A DNA stretch of 64,000 bases, taken from positions 659,646 to 723,645 of the forward strand of contig JANXDH010000004.1 in assembly GCA_025059745.1 (NCBI GenBank). Direction: 5' to 3'. The notes beneath the pieces were generated by a model. That model was not told where the DNA came from. It searched no databases and saw only the letters and a program-made list of their open reading frames with translations. Positions 1 to 8,441 of this stretch are shown piece by piece (position 1 is the stretch's first letter; the number at the start of each line of letters is the position of its first letter). Made by a program: the position numbers and the translations under genes. This DNA comes from Aigarchaeota archaeon. Lineage in GTDB: Archaea; Thermoproteota; Nitrososphaeria_A; Caldarchaeales; Calditenuaceae.

Positions 1-558
1 ACTGGGTGGGGCAGTCCTATTTGGTACGACGGTAGAAGCGTCCCTAAGAGCCAGAGCGAAGGCCTTAGTCGCGGCCTCCACCTTATGGTGCTCGTTCCGC
101 CCGTACCTCACGTTCATGTGAAGCGTGCAGGGGACGTTCATCGCGAAACTCTCATAGAAGTGCACTATGTCCTCGGCGGCCATGTCCTCAATCACCTGAG
201 AGTCGACCTTCAGGTCAACCCAAGCGAACGGTCTGGTAACGAGATCAACCGCGACGTCTGCCAACGCCTCATCCATCGGAACTAGGGAGAACCCGAACCT
301 CCTTATACCGCGCCTCTCACCGAGCGCCTGACCGAAAGCTCTGCCCAAGCATATCGATAGGTCCTCAACGCCGTGATGTCTCAGGTCCCAAGTTGAGCTT
401 AGCTCGATGTAAAAAGATCCGTGAAACGCTATCAAACCCAAGAGGTGATCGAAGAACTTGATGCCCGAAGTGCCCTTGAGGACCCCGTCTCCCTCTATAA
501 CCACCCTCACCGTCACAGATGACTCATGGGTCCTCCGCTCAACCCTCCCCTCCCTCAC
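1..558 (-). CDS. hisB: imidazoleglycerol-phosphate dehydratase, partial at the left edge
   Basis: HisB dehydrates imidazole glycerol phosphate to imidazole acetol phosphate in histidine synthesis. Translating the complement gives 186 codons with no stop before the edge, so the C-terminus is missing. Family signatures are clear: FFDHLL near the N-terminus, LRHHGVED and MDEALADVAVD (metal-binding His/Asp/Glu), and NEHHKVEAATKAFA near the edge. The GTG at 558 is chosen because it overlaps the upstream stop in a GTGA, as expected for translational coupling, and leaves the normal short N-terminus. It is co-transcribed with the HAD phosphatase and hisG. Confidence 0.95.
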   Translation of the reverse strand, partial: MREGRVERRTHESSVTVRVVIEGDGVLKGTSGIKFFDHLLGLIAFHGSFYIELSSTWDLRHHGVEDLSICLGRAFGQALGERRGIRRFGFSLVPMDEALADVAVDLVTRPFAWVDLKVDSQVIEDMAAEDIVHFYESFAMNVPCTLHMNVRYGRNEHHKVEAATKAFALALRDASTVVPNRTAPPS

Positions 559-1748
559 GACACAACCACCTCCTTCAGGACCTTTGGGAGATCATTTAAC
601 GATTTAGCGATTACGTCAGCTCCCTGGGAGATGAACCTCTCTTCCTCCTCCTTCGGGTCCTGGGAGAGTCCGGTCACGGCGATGAATATGGGGCGCAGGC
701 CGTAGTTCTCTGCGCTCCTCGCCATAAGGAGGTCTTCCGTCGAGTTGCCCACGTAGATCACATCGTCGACCGCTTCAAAGGCCAACGCGGACTTGATCAA
801 CCCATACGGACTGGGCTTCCCGGCCACCTCGGGCGTCCCCCTCATGAACTCATCGAGCAAGAAGACACATGCCTTGGGGTTGAAGTACTCCCAGAGTTTG
901 CCAAGCACCTCTATCGTCGTTACGCTATCCCTACCGGTCACCATGCCGAGTTTCCTGCCTATCAACTCCGAGACCCCTTTCAAGACAGCCTCACTCACCG
1001 TCACGGATTCGTTCCTGAATAGCCCGCGAGGGTAACTGAAGTGGGGCCGACGACCGAAGAGCCTCATCACCACCTCATCGCCGTAGTACATGTCGTATAG
1101 GACGGTCTTAACTATGCTCTCTCCGTAGTCACCGTCGTACTTGAGCAGTTCCCTGAAGAGCAGGACTTCCTCCTCCACACCATTCTTTAGTGAGTAGTCG
1201 AATATCATCGACTCTATCGCTTTGACGTCGAAGTAGCGTCCGCTCTTGCTGAGGAACGTCAGCAGGTCGCGGAGCAGGCCGTCCGTGGTGGTGACGATAG
1301 GTTGAGGCCCCTCCTGATCGACGCGACTGGACAATCCCTCGATCAACGTGCTCAAGTCCTTAGATTGGACATCTCCCTCGACCTCCCTCATGGCTCTCCC
1401 CCACCTCCTGAGCACGTCCGTCGGGAAGGCGAGGAACGTCATCAGCGATAGGACGTATAGAGAATCTGTATCGCTGTTGAACCCACCGGTCCTCCTCAGC
1501 ATCGAGATCTCGGATCGTGTGACCTCTACGGGAAGGGTCTTTATCTTGAAGAGTACCTCAAAGATGAACGAGAGCCCCTCTATTATCGCCCTGTCGTATG
1601 ACTCTCTAGAGTCGATCAGAACGCCGTCGCAGTCCAAGATCACGCCACCGATCTTCACTGGTCCCCTGATGAGGTCCGAGGCCACCAGCACGCCGTCATC
1701 GATCTCCACGTACTTCCTCATCCCGCATACCCCTCGAGACTGAGACAT
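555..1748 (-). CDS. HAD-superfamily phosphatase in the his operon, candidate histidinol-phosphate phosphatase
   Basis: A 397-residue haloacid dehalogenase-type phosphatase. Motif I is DCDGVLID (nucleophile D39, acid D41), motif II is VTGRD around T271, motif III is GKPSPYG around K311, and motif IV is VGNSTED around 334-340, where the first acidic residue of the usual GD pair is replaced by N335. About 210 residues separate motifs I and II, far more than a normal C1 cap, and I recognise no domain there. It lies 17 nt after hisG and overlaps hisB by 4 nt, so a histidine role is likely. Histidinol phosphatase is the pathway step filled by non-homologous enzymes in different lineages, which makes it the natural candidate; this is inference. 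An internal ATG at codon 10 (1721) could be the real start. Confidence 0.75.
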   Translation of the reverse strand: MSQSRGVCGMRKYVEIDDGVLVASDLIRGPVKIGGVILDCDGVLIDSRESYDRAIIEGLSFIFEVLFKIKTLPVEVTRSEISMLRRTGGFNSDTDSLYVLSLMTFLAFPTDVLRRWGRAMREVEGDVQSKDLSTLIEGLSSRVDQEGPQPIVTTTDGLLRDLLTFLSKSGRYFDVKAIESMIFDYSLKNGVEEEVLLFRELLKYDGDYGESIVKTVLYDMYYGDEVVMRLFGRRPHFSYPRGLFRNESVTVSEAVLKGVSELIGRKLGMVTGRDSVTTIEVLGKLWEYFNPKACVFLLDEFMRGTPEVAGKPSPYGLIKSALAFEAVDDVIYVGNSTEDLLMARSAENYGLRPIFIAVTGLSQDPKEEEERFISQGADVIAKSLNDLPKVLKEVVVS

Positions 1749-1765
1749 TGAACGCAGTCTTCACC

Positions 1766-2782
1766 TCACTCACCGTCCAAGCTGGGCATGTCCTCGAGCG
1801 ATAGGAGCAGTTGAGGCTCGTGTATTACCAGGCCCTGTGCGAGCCTCCTGAGCCTCGGCATCAGGTTGAACAGTTGCGACTTATCGAGGACCGTGTTCAC
1901 TGCGTACCAGCCCTCTCTCGCGAGCTTGTTGACCGTGGGTGACTTCAACGAGGGCAGTATCGATAGCAGCTCCCCAAGGTTGTCCTGATGTACGTTCAGA
2001 AATATGTGGACTCTCTTCTGAGAATCGACCACGCCCCTGAAGAGCGCGACTATATCGAGAATCTTCTCCCTCTTCCAGGGGTCCGTGAGTGACTTCTTGC
2101 TGGCTATGAGCCTCGCAGTGCTATGTCTGATCGTCTCTAACACCGATAGGTTGTTCTGTTCCAGCGTGAGACCGGTTGCCGTGTTGTCGACTATCGCGTC
2201 AGCCTCCTCAGGCGGTTTGGCCTCCGTGGCCCCGAACGAGAGGAATATGATTACCCTGTTGTTACTTCCTATCCTGAACCAAGGGGTGACGACCAGAGGC
2301 TCCTGATCACCGAAGTACCTCCTGTAGACCTCCTTCCCTTTAAGGTACCTCCTCGTCAGATTGATGTACTCGGTTGATATCTTCACGTCGAGCCCCCTCG
2401 CAAGCCTCCTCTCCATCAGGTCGTCCATATCGCGGTACTTCTCCCGTGAGGGTGCCGCGACGACTAACCTGACCGGGCCGTACTCCAAGTCCATCAGCTC
2501 CTTGACGTTAGCACCTGTCTCCTCTATCCAATCGATTCCGGTTATCCCGAGATCGTAAAGTCCCTCTGCGACGTAGACCGGTATCTCCTGGGGCCTGAGC
2601 ACCTTCAGCTCTATCTCAGGGTCGTTTATCAACGGCCTGTACGTCCTGTCCTGTCCCCTGACCTCATATAATGCCCTCCTCATCAGATCGAACGTAGATG
2701 CCTCTAATGACCCCTTGGGCAGGGCGAACCGTAATTTCCTCTCTTGGACCCTCGCGGATTCGTATGCAATCGCCCGCGTCAC
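1766..2782 (-). CDS. hisG: ATP phosphoribosyltransferase, long form
   Basis: Catalyses the first committed step of histidine synthesis, ATP plus PRPP to phosphoribosyl-ATP. The 338-residue protein has the N-terminal catalytic start RFALPKGSLE (around residue 18), the GLYDLGITGIDWIEE segment and the phosphate-binding stretch DNTATGLTLEQNNL near 200. A C-terminal domain of about 80 residues (RVHIFLNVHQDNL onward) corresponds to the HisG_C allosteric domain of the long, HisZ-independent form, so feedback inhibition by histidine is expected. About 15 residues precede the usual start, so a shorter initiation site is possible. First gene of the operon, with a TATA-like element just upstream. Confidence 0.95.
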   Translation of the reverse strand: MTRAIAYESARVQERKLRFALPKGSLEASTFDLMRRALYEVRGQDRTYRPLINDPEIELKVLRPQEIPVYVAEGLYDLGITGIDWIEETGANVKELMDLEYGPVRLVVAAPSREKYRDMDDLMERRLARGLDVKISTEYINLTRRYLKGKEVYRRYFGDQEPLVVTPWFRIGSNNRVIIFLSFGATEAKPPEEADAIVDNTATGLTLEQNNLSVLETIRHSTARLIASKKSLTDPWKREKILDIVALFRGVVDSQKRVHIFLNVHQDNLGELLSILPSLKSPTVNKLAREGWYAVNTVLDKSQLFNLMPRLRRLAQGLVIHEPQLLLSLEDMPSLDGE

Positions 2783-2800
2783 CGAGTCTATAGCCCATCG

Positions 2801-2816
2801 TTTAAGTTATAAGTTT
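2801..2816 (-). promoter_or_regulatory. putative TATA box for hisG
   Basis: Read on the minus strand the element is AAACTTATAACTTAAA, centred about 27 nt upstream of the hisG start. This is where an archaeal TATA box sits for a leaderless or near-leaderless transcript. Confidence 0.5.
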
Positions 2817-2860
2817 ATGCTCTCTGAGATAGGTTAGAAATCTTAACTCGTTCAATCATT

Positions 2861-2900
2861 ACATTTATATATTGCTTATTTTCTTATCATCAATAAAAAA
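2861..2900 (+). promoter_or_regulatory. putative promoter region of the glutamate synthase operon
   Basis: A strongly A/T-rich stretch with two candidate TATA elements: TTTATATA (2864-2871, about 61 nt before the ATG) and AATAAAAAA (2892-2900, about 33-41 nt before the ATG). The first would give a leader of about 35 nt, the second a nearly leaderless mRNA. The surrounding spacer (2783-2932) holds no gene. Confidence 0.4.
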
Positions 2901-2932
2901 TGCTCCTTAACTCAGACCGAGTAGGTGTTTAA

Positions 2933-4252
2933 ATGTCATCTCAGGCTGTGAAGTTAGGGTTCGAGGCCTCTAAACCGAGGTTAATCATAGATAGGTTTCT
3001 CTCCTTACCGCCCCAGAGGGACGACGTCGAGTTCTGGAACGACAAAAGGATCAACCACATAAGACACCTCTCCTCTACCGGGAAACCTTATGCTGTCTGG
3101 GACCCTTGCAAGTACGAGCACCAGACCAGGATACTCGACAGGATCCTCTTCAAGAGGGAACTCGAGGAGACCGATAAGCCCGATCCGCAAGTCCACGAGA
3201 GACTGGAGGAGATCGACGTCTCAACTAAGATAGCTTACGGTCAGCTGGAGATGACCACGCCGATATACTTGGGTGACATGTCATTCGGCGCGTTGAGCGG
3301 CATCCCAAACATAGCGCTCGCGAGGGCCTCTGATATCGCAGGCACGATAACCGGCACGGGTGAGGGCGGTCTTCACCCAGAGGTCCGTAAGTGCAAGAGG
3401 ATAACCGTCCAGTGGGCGTCCGCAAGGTTCGGGGTGGACCTATCAGTGCTTAGGTGCGGGTTAGGCGTTGTCATAAAGATAGGCCAGGGCGCGAAACCCG
3501 GGATAGGCGGTCATCTACCGGGGAGCAAGGTAGTCCAGATAATATCCGAGACGAGGAGGATACCCGTCGGGGTGGACGCAATCTCTCCGGCCCCACACCA
3601 CGACATCTACTCGATCGAGGACCTCGAGCAGAGGATATGGGCACTGAAGGAGGCGACAGGTCACCCAGTCTTCGTGAAGGTCGGTGTGACGAACTACATA
3701 CCGTACATCGCGACGGGCGTGGCTAGGATGGGGGCCGATGGCATCATCATGGACGGTCAGGGTGCAGGTACTGGCGCAGCCCCGGCTGTCGTGAGGGACA
3801 ACGTAGGCCTCCCCATAGAACTCGCAGTCCCCGCTGTCGATGAGGCGTTGAGGAGGGACGGCGTCAGGGAGGGCTTCACGGTCATAGCAGCGGGACGCGT
3901 GAGTAGCGCGGAGGACAGTGCGAAACTCATCGCGTTGGGAGCGGACGTGGTCTCATTGGGCACCGCGGCCCTCATAGGTATGGGTTGCATCATGGTGCAT
4001 AAGTGCCACCTAGGGTTCTGTCCCGCGGTACTAACGAACAAGATCGTCGATAACCCTAACAAGCTGCTCTCCCTAGAGATAGCGACGAAGTGGACCGTCA
4101 ACCTGATAAACGGGTGGACCGCGGAGCTCAGAATGATAATGGAGAGGTTGGGCGTGAGCAGCATCGAGGAGCTTAAGGGTAGGCGCGATCTGTTGGTGGG
4201 CACTGGTCTCAGGGAGGACACCCTGAAGGTCTTGAAGATCAATAAGTTATGA
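2933..4252 (+). CDS. gltB: glutamate synthase FMN/3Fe-4S domain protein (stand-alone)
   Basis: Corresponds to the central FMN-binding synthase domain of glutamate synthase, which converts 2-oxoglutarate and ammonia to glutamate. Visible family features are [17 protein letters not shown] and [14 protein letters not shown], the TIM-barrel segment [11 protein letters not shown], and three cysteines [12 protein letters not shown] (C352, C358, C363) with the C-x5-C-x4-C spacing that ligates the 3Fe-4S cluster. At 439 residues it lacks both the amidotransferase and GXGXG domains, which are supplied by the third gene, and it lacks the N-terminal ferredoxin domain found in some archaeal homologues. 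It overlaps the next gene in ATGA. Confidence 0.92.
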   Translation: MSSQAVKLGFEASKPRLIIDRFLSLPPQRDDVEFWNDKRINHIRHLSSTGKPYAVWDPCKYEHQTRILDRILFKRELEETDKPDPQVHERLEEIDVSTKIAYGQLEMTTPIYLGDMSFGALSGIPNIALARASDIAGTITGTGEGGLHPEVRKCKRITVQWASARFGVDLSVLRCGLGVVIKIGQGAKPGIGGHLPGSKVVQIISETRRIPVGVDAISPAPHHDIYSIEDLEQRIWALKEATGHPVFVKVGVTNYIPYIATGVARMGADGIIMDGQGAGTGAAPAVVRDNVGLPIELAVPAVDEALRRDGVREGFTVIAAGRVSSAEDSAKLIALGADVVSLGTAALIGMGCIMVHKCHLGFCPAVLTNKIVDNPNKLLSLEIATKWTVNLINGWTAELRMIMERLGVSSIEELKGRRDLLVGTGLREDTLKVLKINKL

Positions 4253-5256
4253 GCGACTCCATATGGTCCAACAGAGTGAAGAGACTGCTGAGAGAGATGT
4301 CCGGAGCCGAGGGTAGGCAGGGCGGTGAGGCACCGATCGTTAGCATGGGAACCACAGCACCCCCGATGGTCGAGGTTCCAAGATTCATATTGGACCACTT
4401 GGTGTCTGATGGAGCACAGGTTACCAGGCCCAGCATAGATCCATACCGGGAACCGATCGAGACGCACGTCTACCTCTTCGAGGGTCAACTGAGACTCTCC
4501 ATGCCGGTCTTACTGAGTTGTATGAGGCTCCGCTCTCAATCCCACCTCCACACCGTCTACTCGGTCTCCTACAGGCTCGGTCTGCTGATGATGTGTTCCG
4601 AGGGTCAACTGAGCCACAAACTCGAGGAATGGGGTAAATTCATCGTGAGGGTCTCTGAGGAGAAGCATCGACTGAAGGACGGCAAGTACTGTAAGGAGGC
4701 CCGACTGATGAGGAGGGCCGGCTTAAACGAGACGGGAAAGGTCCAGAGACTCGCGATAGTGCCGTCGATCTTTGATACCGGGGCGGTCCTTGAGTTAGTT
4801 AGGGAGGGTTATGCGGGCATAATTATAGACGAGGATATCGAGGGATCCGATTGCCCCCTAGAGGTCGCGGTTTCTAGGACGGACAGGGCGCTGAAGGAGT
4901 CGAGGGACGTTGCTGGAGACCCGCTCAGATGGAGGGCGTCGATCATCGCCATCTCTAGCAGGGTGCGTGGCTCTCACGACGCCTTCAAACTCCTCGGATT
5001 AGGGGCCGACATAGTCGGGCTGGACGAGACTTGGCAGGTCGGTATCGAGTACTCGGAGGGTATGCCAGACGAGGACCTATCGGATCGTTTAGAAGCCTTC
5101 CTCCTCGCTGTACAGAAGGAGTTAAAGCTACTCGCCGGTGCAGCGGGCGTCAGTAGCCTCTACACCAGCCTCATAGGAAACCGCGAGCTGTTCAGAGGGA
5201 TCGAGCTAGATGCAGAGGTGAGGAGGCTCTTGGGGGTGAAGGCAGCCGGTGAGTGA
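4249..5256 (+). CDS. degenerate paralogue of the glutamate synthase FMN domain, probable non-catalytic subunit
   Basis: A 335-residue protein that aligns by eye with the preceding gene: [13 protein letters not shown] matches [31 protein letters not shown] matches [18 protein letters not shown], and the C-terminal helices [14 protein letters not shown] match [14 protein letters not shown]. The glycine-rich FMN-contacting segments and all three cluster cysteines are absent, so FMN and 3Fe-4S binding are unlikely. It is translationally coupled to both neighbours (4-nt and 8-nt overlaps) with intact reading frame, so it appears to be maintained. A structural or regulatory partner of the synthase is the most likely role; this is inference. 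Confidence 0.7.
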   Translation: MSDSIWSNRVKRLLREMSGAEGRQGGEAPIVSMGTTAPPMVEVPRFILDHLVSDGAQVTRPSIDPYREPIETHVYLFEGQLRLSMPVLLSCMRLRSQSHLHTVYSVSYRLGLLMMCSEGQLSHKLEEWGKFIVRVSEEKHRLKDGKYCKEARLMRRAGLNETGKVQRLAIVPSIFDTGAVLELVREGYAGIIIDEDIEGSDCPLEVAVSRTDRALKESRDVAGDPLRWRASIIAISSRVRGSHDAFKLLGLGADIVGLDETWQVGIEYSEGMPDEDLSDRLEAFLLAVQKELKLLAGAAGVSSLYTSLIGNRELFRGIELDAEVRRLLGVKAAGE

Positions 5257-7279
5257 CCTCTTTCCATCCCAGGTCAAATCGGGGTGCGGCGTCTTCGGTA
5301 TACTGAGGAAGTATGACGCGCCAAAGATACCATCAGTCATACCACTCACCTCGATCGAGTGCGTGCGTTACAGGGGTAGCAGACTCGGGGCCGGGTTCGC
5401 TAGGTTCGATCAAAGGGGTGTGACCGGACGCAAGAGGCTCAAGGTCTTCGCTGACTCTCTTAAGACCATCTTCGCCCTCTCGAGGTACATCGCTGACAAC
5501 TTCGGGCTGAAGATAGGCGAGGTCTTTGAGGAGTATCAGTCTGAGAGCGGGACGTACGGCTCATACGTCGTTGAGCTCGAGCACTCTGATGATCTGGACC
5601 GCATAGTTAGAGAGGTCAACAGGACCTTCTCAGAGGGTAACTTCTCTGCAAGAGTGTACTGTTGGGGAGACTACGTGGACGTCTCAAAGGGCGTCGGCTA
5701 CCCGAAGGACATACACGAGTTATACAACCTCGCTGAGCGCTCGCCCCCGGGCGACCTTTGGTTGGCACATACGAGACAGCCCACGAACTCCCCGGGCATG
5801 TTACCTGTCTGGTCGCACCCCTTCTCATCGGGCGAGTGGGCGATAGTTCACAACGGCGACATCAGTTCGTTCGGTTCTAACATGGAATTCCTCTTCTCGG
5901 TCGGTTACAGGAGCTTCGTCGGGACGGACAGCGAGGTGATCGCGTACCTGCTGGACCACCTGACGAGCAAGGAGGGGTTGAGCATAGAGGAGGCCGCTGC
6001 GTTGCTCTGTAACGGCTTCGAGGACTTCCTCAACGGCGACCCCATCTTGCCGCTGAGGGTCAAGTACAGGGGGGCGGCACTTGACGGTCCTTTCACAGTC
6101 GTCGCTGGTCACTGCGACGGGAGTGACGTCTACCTCTTAGCACTTACAGACAGGTTCAAGTTCAGACCTATCGTCATCGGTGAGGACGACCACTACTACT
6201 ACGTCGCGAGTGAGGAGGCCGAGATAAGGGCCGTCTCGAGCAGAGCTAGGGTATGGACGCTAGGTCCTGGAGACTTCTTCCTAGCCTCCATGAATCGGGG
6301 AGTCATACACCCGACGGAACAAGTCAAGATCTATCACACACCTCTCACGTTCCATCAGCCCAGACCCCGGGACGGGGCCGTGATAATAGACACAGTAGGC
6401 TCGGATTACCGCGCCCTGAACTCGATGATCCGTAGCTACGTACGCGCGGGCATCAAAGAGATCGACCTAGTGAACGTCAACGGTCAAAGGTACATCGGGG
6501 CTGGCATAGAGGGTGACGCAAAGATAAGGATATACGGAACTCCAGGTAACTGCCTGGCTAATTACAACCAGACCCTGCACTTCGAGGTCTTCGGGAACGC
6601 GCAGGATGACGTGGGCGACGCTATGTACGGCGGGAGCGTTGTAATCCACGGAGATTGCAGGGACGTCTTGGGCCAGGTGCTCCAAGGCGGTTACATCTAC
6701 GTGATGGGCGATGCGGGCAACAGGTGCGGCATACAGATGCGTGAGTTCAGGGACCGGCGCCCCTTCTTGATTATCGGCGGTAAGGTCGATGACTACTTGG
6801 GCGAGTACATGGCAGGTGGGGTCATAGTGGTACTGGGACTGGGTCAGGTCAGGACGGATCGACCCCCCGTAGGCAGGTACGTCGCTACCGGAATGGTCGG
6901 TGGTAGGATATACATCCGGGGACGCGTGCCCCTGAAAAGGATCGGACTCAACCCGGTGCGTGCGGACGTGCTACAGTACCTAGAGGGACTCGTGATGGAC
7001 GGTCTATTAACGGCCGAGCAGTACGAGACGCTGAGATCGATGGAGGACCTCTCATATATCACTTTGGAGGAGGTGCTGCCGAGCGGCGCATACAAGGCCG
7101 TAAGCAGACTGTTCACGAACAAGTACTTCAAACCGTTGAGGGTGGAGTACCGGTACCTTACCCACGACGACCTGTCGTTGATAGGCCCCCACCTCAACAG
7201 CTTCGGCAGCCTCTTCAATCTGACCAGGGAGATCCATGAGGTCACGTCCGAGAAGTTCACCGTTATCGAACCGAGGTGA
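5249..7279 (+). CDS. glutamate synthase glutaminase domain fused to GXGXG domain
   Basis: A 676-residue fusion. The N-terminal class II glutamine amidotransferase begins GCGVFGILRK; the catalytic Cys is C13, so 12 residues would have to be removed to expose it. Further class II signatures are LAHTRQPTNSPG, HNGDISSF and GTDSEVIAYLL. A C-terminal GXGXG beta-helix follows from about residue 400, including NCLANYNQTL, GDAMYGGSVVIHG, GGYIYVMGDAGNRCG and GEYMAGGVIVVLG. In bacterial GltB the FMN domain sits between these two; here it is a separate protein. Last gene of the operon. No GltD-like flavoprotein is nearby, so the electron donor is not visible. Confidence 0.88.
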   Translation: MSDLFPSQVKSGCGVFGILRKYDAPKIPSVIPLTSIECVRYRGSRLGAGFARFDQRGVTGRKRLKVFADSLKTIFALSRYIADNFGLKIGEVFEEYQSESGTYGSYVVELEHSDDLDRIVREVNRTFSEGNFSARVYCWGDYVDVSKGVGYPKDIHELYNLAERSPPGDLWLAHTRQPTNSPGMLPVWSHPFSSGEWAIVHNGDISSFGSNMEFLFSVGYRSFVGTDSEVIAYLLDHLTSKEGLSIEEAAALLCNGFEDFLNGDPILPLRVKYRGAALDGPFTVVAGHCDGSDVYLLALTDRFKFRPIVIGEDDHYYYVASEEAEIRAVSSRARVWTLGPGDFFLASMNRGVIHPTEQVKIYHTPLTFHQPRPRDGAVIIDTVGSDYRALNSMIRSYVRAGIKEIDLVNVNGQRYIGAGIEGDAKIRIYGTPGNCLANYNQTLHFEVFGNAQDDVGDAMYGGSVVIHGDCRDVLGQVLQGGYIYVMGDAGNRCGIQMREFRDRRPFLIIGGKVDDYLGEYMAGGVIVVLGLGQVRTDRPPVGRYVATGMVGGRIYIRGRVPLKRIGLNPVRADVLQYLEGLVMDGLLTAEQYETLRSMEDLSYITLEEVLPSGAYKAVSRLFTNKYFKPLRVEYRYLTHDDLSLIGPHLNSFGSLFNLTREIHEVTSEKFTVIEPR

Positions 7280-7292
7280 TGCCCTTGACCAG

Positions 7293-7751
7293 TCACTCCT
7301 CTCTGAATATCGAGACTGGGTCCTCCTTCACGACCTCGAGGACCACGTGAGTGTGCGTCCTGTCGACGTAGGGCATCTTCAGGACCCGCTTAACGAACCT
7401 ACTCATGTCCTGTCTATCAATAAACCGCGCGATTATTATTGAATCGACCTCACCCGTCACGTCGTATATCGCTATCACGTTCTTCTCCTTGGCGAGCTCC
7501 CTCTGGACCTCTAATAACTTGCCTTCCTTTATGACCAGCTTGATGACCGCGGTTATCGTGAAACCTATCCTCTCGGTGTTTATCACGGCCGTGTATCCCT
7601 TTATCACTCCCTCCTTCTCCAGCTTAGAGATCCTGTTCGCAACGGTCGCTACGGATATCCCAAGCTTCTTTCCGATCTCCCTGTACGAGAGCCTAGCGTT
7701 CTGAGTCAGCTCTCGTATTATCTTCCTGTCTACGTCATCTATCGATTCCAT
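7293..7751 (-). CDS. Lrp/AsnC-family transcriptional regulator
   Basis: A 152-residue protein with an N-terminal winged helix-turn-helix (DRKIIRELTQNARLSYREIG, then GISVATVANRISKLE) and a C-terminal RAM/ACT-like effector domain (ITAVIKLVIKEGKL, YDVTGEVDSIIIARF). The family binds amino acids and regulates amino acid or nitrogen metabolism. It lies tail to tail with the glutamate synthase operon, 14 nt from its end, which makes that operon a plausible but unproven target. Confidence 0.92.
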   Translation of the reverse strand: MESIDDVDRKIIRELTQNARLSYREIGKKLGISVATVANRISKLEKEGVIKGYTAVINTERIGFTITAVIKLVIKEGKLLEVQRELAKEKNVIAIYDVTGEVDSIIIARFIDRQDMSRFVKRVLKMPYVDRTHTHVVLEVVKEDPVSIFREE

Positions 7752-7830
7752 GTGAGATAAGTAAAAGGCCTCGAGTGATAAGCTTGTCGTACCTCCGTCT
7801 GCTCAGAGGGATGACTTGCTAAATCGAGAA

Positions 7831-7841
7831 GACTAATAAAT
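7831..7841 (+). promoter_or_regulatory. putative TATA box for the gene at 7862
   Basis: CTAATAAAT lies 21-29 nt upstream of the ATG at 7862, consistent with a leaderless transcript. Confidence 0.4.
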
Positions 7842-7861
7842 CGCCAAACTCGACGAATCTC

Positions 7862-8341
7862 ATGGTCGCTCCCCAGATATTGGAACAGATATTGAGCCTG
7901 ATCGAGGCTCCTAACGTGGTGGGCATATCGACCCTGAGACACTACCCTATGGAGAGGAAGATATACAGCAGGTTCGGAAGGTGCGGGTTCGCCATAGAGG
8001 TAGTGGTCTCGTCTGAGGGGTCGAAGAAGGTCTACTCGATCTTGGTCGAGGCAAGGGCTCGCTCGAGCGGCGTTGACAGGGACAGGTCCTACGACCCCGA
8101 GCCAGGTCAGTTGGAGTGTCTCATCGCGGAGTTCACCAACGGTAGGGTCACCTACAAGACCTATAGAGGAGAGTACTCGAACTCGAACGAGCTCTTCAGC
8201 TACGTCGAGCGGGTGAGGAGCGCATTCTACTCTAAGTATCGCAGACTGAGATCCCTGAGGACCGGGGAGGATAGGCTGGTCAGCGAGGAGGTCTTCCACG
8301 CGGTTGGTATCGACGCATCTGATGTGCTTCTGGGGACTTGA
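7862..8341 (+). CDS. hypothetical protein
   Basis: A 159-residue soluble protein that I do not recognise. It has no membrane segment and no cysteine cluster. The middle (GFAIEVVVSSEGSKKVYSIL, then LECLIAEFTNGRVTYKTY) looks like alternating beta strands, and the C-terminal third is helical and arginine-rich. A TATA-like element sits at leaderless distance and codon use matches the neighbours, so it is probably a real gene. A long frame on the opposite strand across this region is treated as its shadow. Confidence 0.65.
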   Translation: MVAPQILEQILSLIEAPNVVGISTLRHYPMERKIYSRFGRCGFAIEVVVSSEGSKKVYSILVEARARSSGVDRDRSYDPEPGQLECLIAEFTNGRVTYKTYRGEYSNSNELFSYVERVRSAFYSKYRRLRSLRTGEDRLVSEEVFHAVGIDASDVLLGT

Positions 8342-8441
8342 GGGGAGAGAGACCCGCCTCATCAGACCATCCTCTGGTAGACCGAGACGACCGCAACACG
8401 TCAGGAGTTTTAGCTCCCGGAGAGCCATAGAGTGATTAGCC

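Noticed and set aside
3757-4488. A 243-codon minus-strand frame over the glutamate synthase genes
   Set aside because: It is the mirror of a strongly recognisable coding region and has no protein-like signatures.
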